Positions 62,655 through 64,000 of a stretch of DNA of 64,000 nt are shown one piece after another. The DNA lies in contig CM038717.1 in the NCBI GenBank assembly GCA_021613375.1, positions 41,129,628 through 41,193,627 of the forward strand, written 5' to 3'. The translations under genes were made by a program, and so were the position numbers. The stretch comes from Megaleporinus macrocephalus. Lineage: Eukaryota > Chordata > Actinopteri > Characiformes > Anostomidae. Each line of letters starts with the position of its first letter. The stretch's first letter is position 1. The notes under the pieces are model-generated. The model did no database searches. It saw only the letters and a program-made list of their open reading frames with translations, and was not told the origin of the DNA.

Positions 62655-64000
62655 ATGTTAACCAATCAGCATTCAGTAGCTGTAACGTGAACCAATCAGC
62701 ACTAAGTACCAGCAATACAAACTGGTCTGGCCCCCATTAGCAGTTATATTAAGCAATCAGTGCTAAATACCAGCAATGCCAACCAATCAGCATTCAGTAA
62801 CAGTAATGCCAACCAATCAGCATTCAATAGCAGTAATGCTAATCAATCAGCACTCAGTAGCAGTAATACTAATCAATCAGCACTCAGTAGCAGTAAGGCT
62901 GACCAATCAGCACTCAGTAGCAGTAATGCTAATCATTCAGCACTCAGTAGCAGTAATACTAATCAATCAGCTCTCAGTAGCAGTAAGGCTGACCAATCAG
63001 CACTCAGTAGCAGTAATACTAATCAATCAGCACTCAGTAGCTGTAAGGCTGACCAATCAGCACTCAGTAGCAGTAATACTAATCAATCAGCACTCAGTAG
63101 CAGTAAGGCTGACCAATCAGCACTCAGTAGCAGTAATACTAATCAATCAGCACTCAGTAGCAGTAAGGCTGACCAATCAGCACTCAGTAGCAGTAATGCT
63201 AATCATTCAGTACTCAGTAGCAGTAAGGCTAACCAATCAGCACTCAGTAGCTGTAATGCTAACCAATCAGCACTCGGTAACTGTAATGCTAACCAATCAG
63301 CATTGGGTAGCAGTAATGCTAATCAATCAGCACTCAGTAGCAGTAAGGCTGACCAATCAGCACTCAGTAGCAGTAATGCTAATCAATCAGCACTCAGTAG
63401 CAGTAAGGCTGACCAATCAGCACTCAGTAGCAGTAATGCTAACCAGTTAGCACTTAGTAGCTGTAGTGCTGATCAATCAGTACTCAGTAGTTCTAATGCT
63501 AACCAATCAGCACTCAGTGTCTGTAATGCTAACCAATCAGCATTCGGTAGCAGTAATGCTAATCAATCAGCACTCAGTAGCAGTAAGGCTGACCAATCAG
63601 CACTCAGTAACAGTAATGCTAATCATTCAGCACTCAGTAGCAGTAAGGCTAACCAATCAGCACTCAGTAGCTGTAATGCTAACCAGTTAGCACTTAGTAG
63701 CTGTAGTGCTGATCAATCAGCATTTAATAGCAATAATGCTAACCAATTAGCACTTAGTAGCTGTAATGCTAGCCAATCAGCACTCAAAAGCAAAAAAAGG
63801 CTAAACAATCCACACTCAGTAGCTGTAAGGCTAACCAATCAGTACTCAGTAGTTGTAATTCTAACCAAGCAGCACTTAGTAACTGTAGTGCTAAACGATC
63901 AGGACTGAGTAGCGGTAATGCTAAAAAATTAGCTCTTGGTAGCGGTAATGCTAACCACTCAGTACTCAGTAGCAATAAGGCTAAACAATCCACATTCAGT
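62655..64000. repeat. 30-bp minisatellite with CCAAT boxes
   Basis: About 44 units (CAATCAGCACTCAGTAGCAG core), continuing past the window end. In much of it units alternate as a 60-bp pair: GTAATACTAATCAATCAG and GTAAGGCTGACCAATCAG. The period is a multiple of three, hence spurious 200-380-residue frames. Confidence 0.97.

Noticed and set aside
62760..63908. 382-residue NQSALSSS repeat frame
   Set aside because: 30-bp period gives open frames in two registers at once; no start or domain evidence.
57000..64000. Possible CRAT or other downstream neighbour gene
   Set aside because: Looked for because of human synteny; no exon-like match seen.

Overview
This is vertebrate nuclear DNA, almost certainly from a ray-finned fish. 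It holds two complete multi-exon genes on the + strand with canonical GT/AG introns, set in a landscape dominated by tandem repeats and short TIR-bearing transposons typical of teleosts. An otophysan fish (characiform or catfish type) is my guess from repeat style only. There are no prokaryotic genes, tRNAs, rRNAs or CRISPR arrays.

Gene 1, about 3.8-41.8 kb, is MIGA2 (mitoguardin 2, FAM73B). A CCAAT/GC-box promoter and a non-coding first exon lie near 3.8-3.94 kb. Fifteen coding exons run from the ATG at 6671 to the TGA at 35345-35347. The exon phases join without a break into 595 codons, about the size of mammalian MIGA2. A long, repeat-filled putative 3' UTR may end at the ATTAAA at 41769. 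Gene 2, about 44.1-57.6 kb or further, is DOLPP1 (dolichyldiphosphatase 1). Eight coding exons run from the ATG at 44333 to the TGA at 56985-56987 and encode 239 residues with all three PAP2-type phosphatase motifs. The same neighbours in the same order and orientation occur at human 9q34, so this is conserved synteny. The usual outer neighbours (SH3GLB2 upstream, CRAT downstream) are not visible.

Layout: 0-1.5 kb GATA array; 1.5-3.7 kb repeat-rich flank; 3.8-35.3 kb MIGA2, with introns swollen by arrays (9-11-bp CTTCATA type at 7.6-9.3 kb, 45-bp array at 9.7-10.7 kb, 36-bp pyrimidine array at 11.9-15.9 kb, pyrimidine tract at 21.1-23.3 kb, others at 17.4, 19.2, 23.7, 26.4, 29.0 and 34.4 kb); 35.3-42.4 kb putative 3' UTR with a pile of short transposons; 43.1-43.6 kb a 41-bp array; 44.1-44.4 kb DOLPP1 promoter; 44.4-57.0 kb DOLPP1 with a 2.4-kb 42-bp array and a 1-kb TG-rich array; 57-62 kb 3' flank with more transposons; 62.65 kb to the end a 30-bp array carrying many CCAAT boxes. 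Summing my own array coordinates, over a third of the window is tandem repeat.

MIGA2 is an outer mitochondrial membrane protein linking mitochondria to ER and lipid droplets. DOLPP1 is an ER enzyme recycling dolichyl pyrophosphate for N-glycosylation. They are neighbours but not known to share a pathway. I found no wholly new gene system. The most interesting signals are structural: a transposon family with long inverted arms that carries and spreads a 45-bp minisatellite and whose central loop lies in opposite orientations in two copies; pyrimidine arrays expanded right up to four 3' splice sites; and arrays whose units contain perfect CCAAT, AP-1-like or palindromic motifs. Long open frames across these arrays are artefacts of repeat units, not genes.
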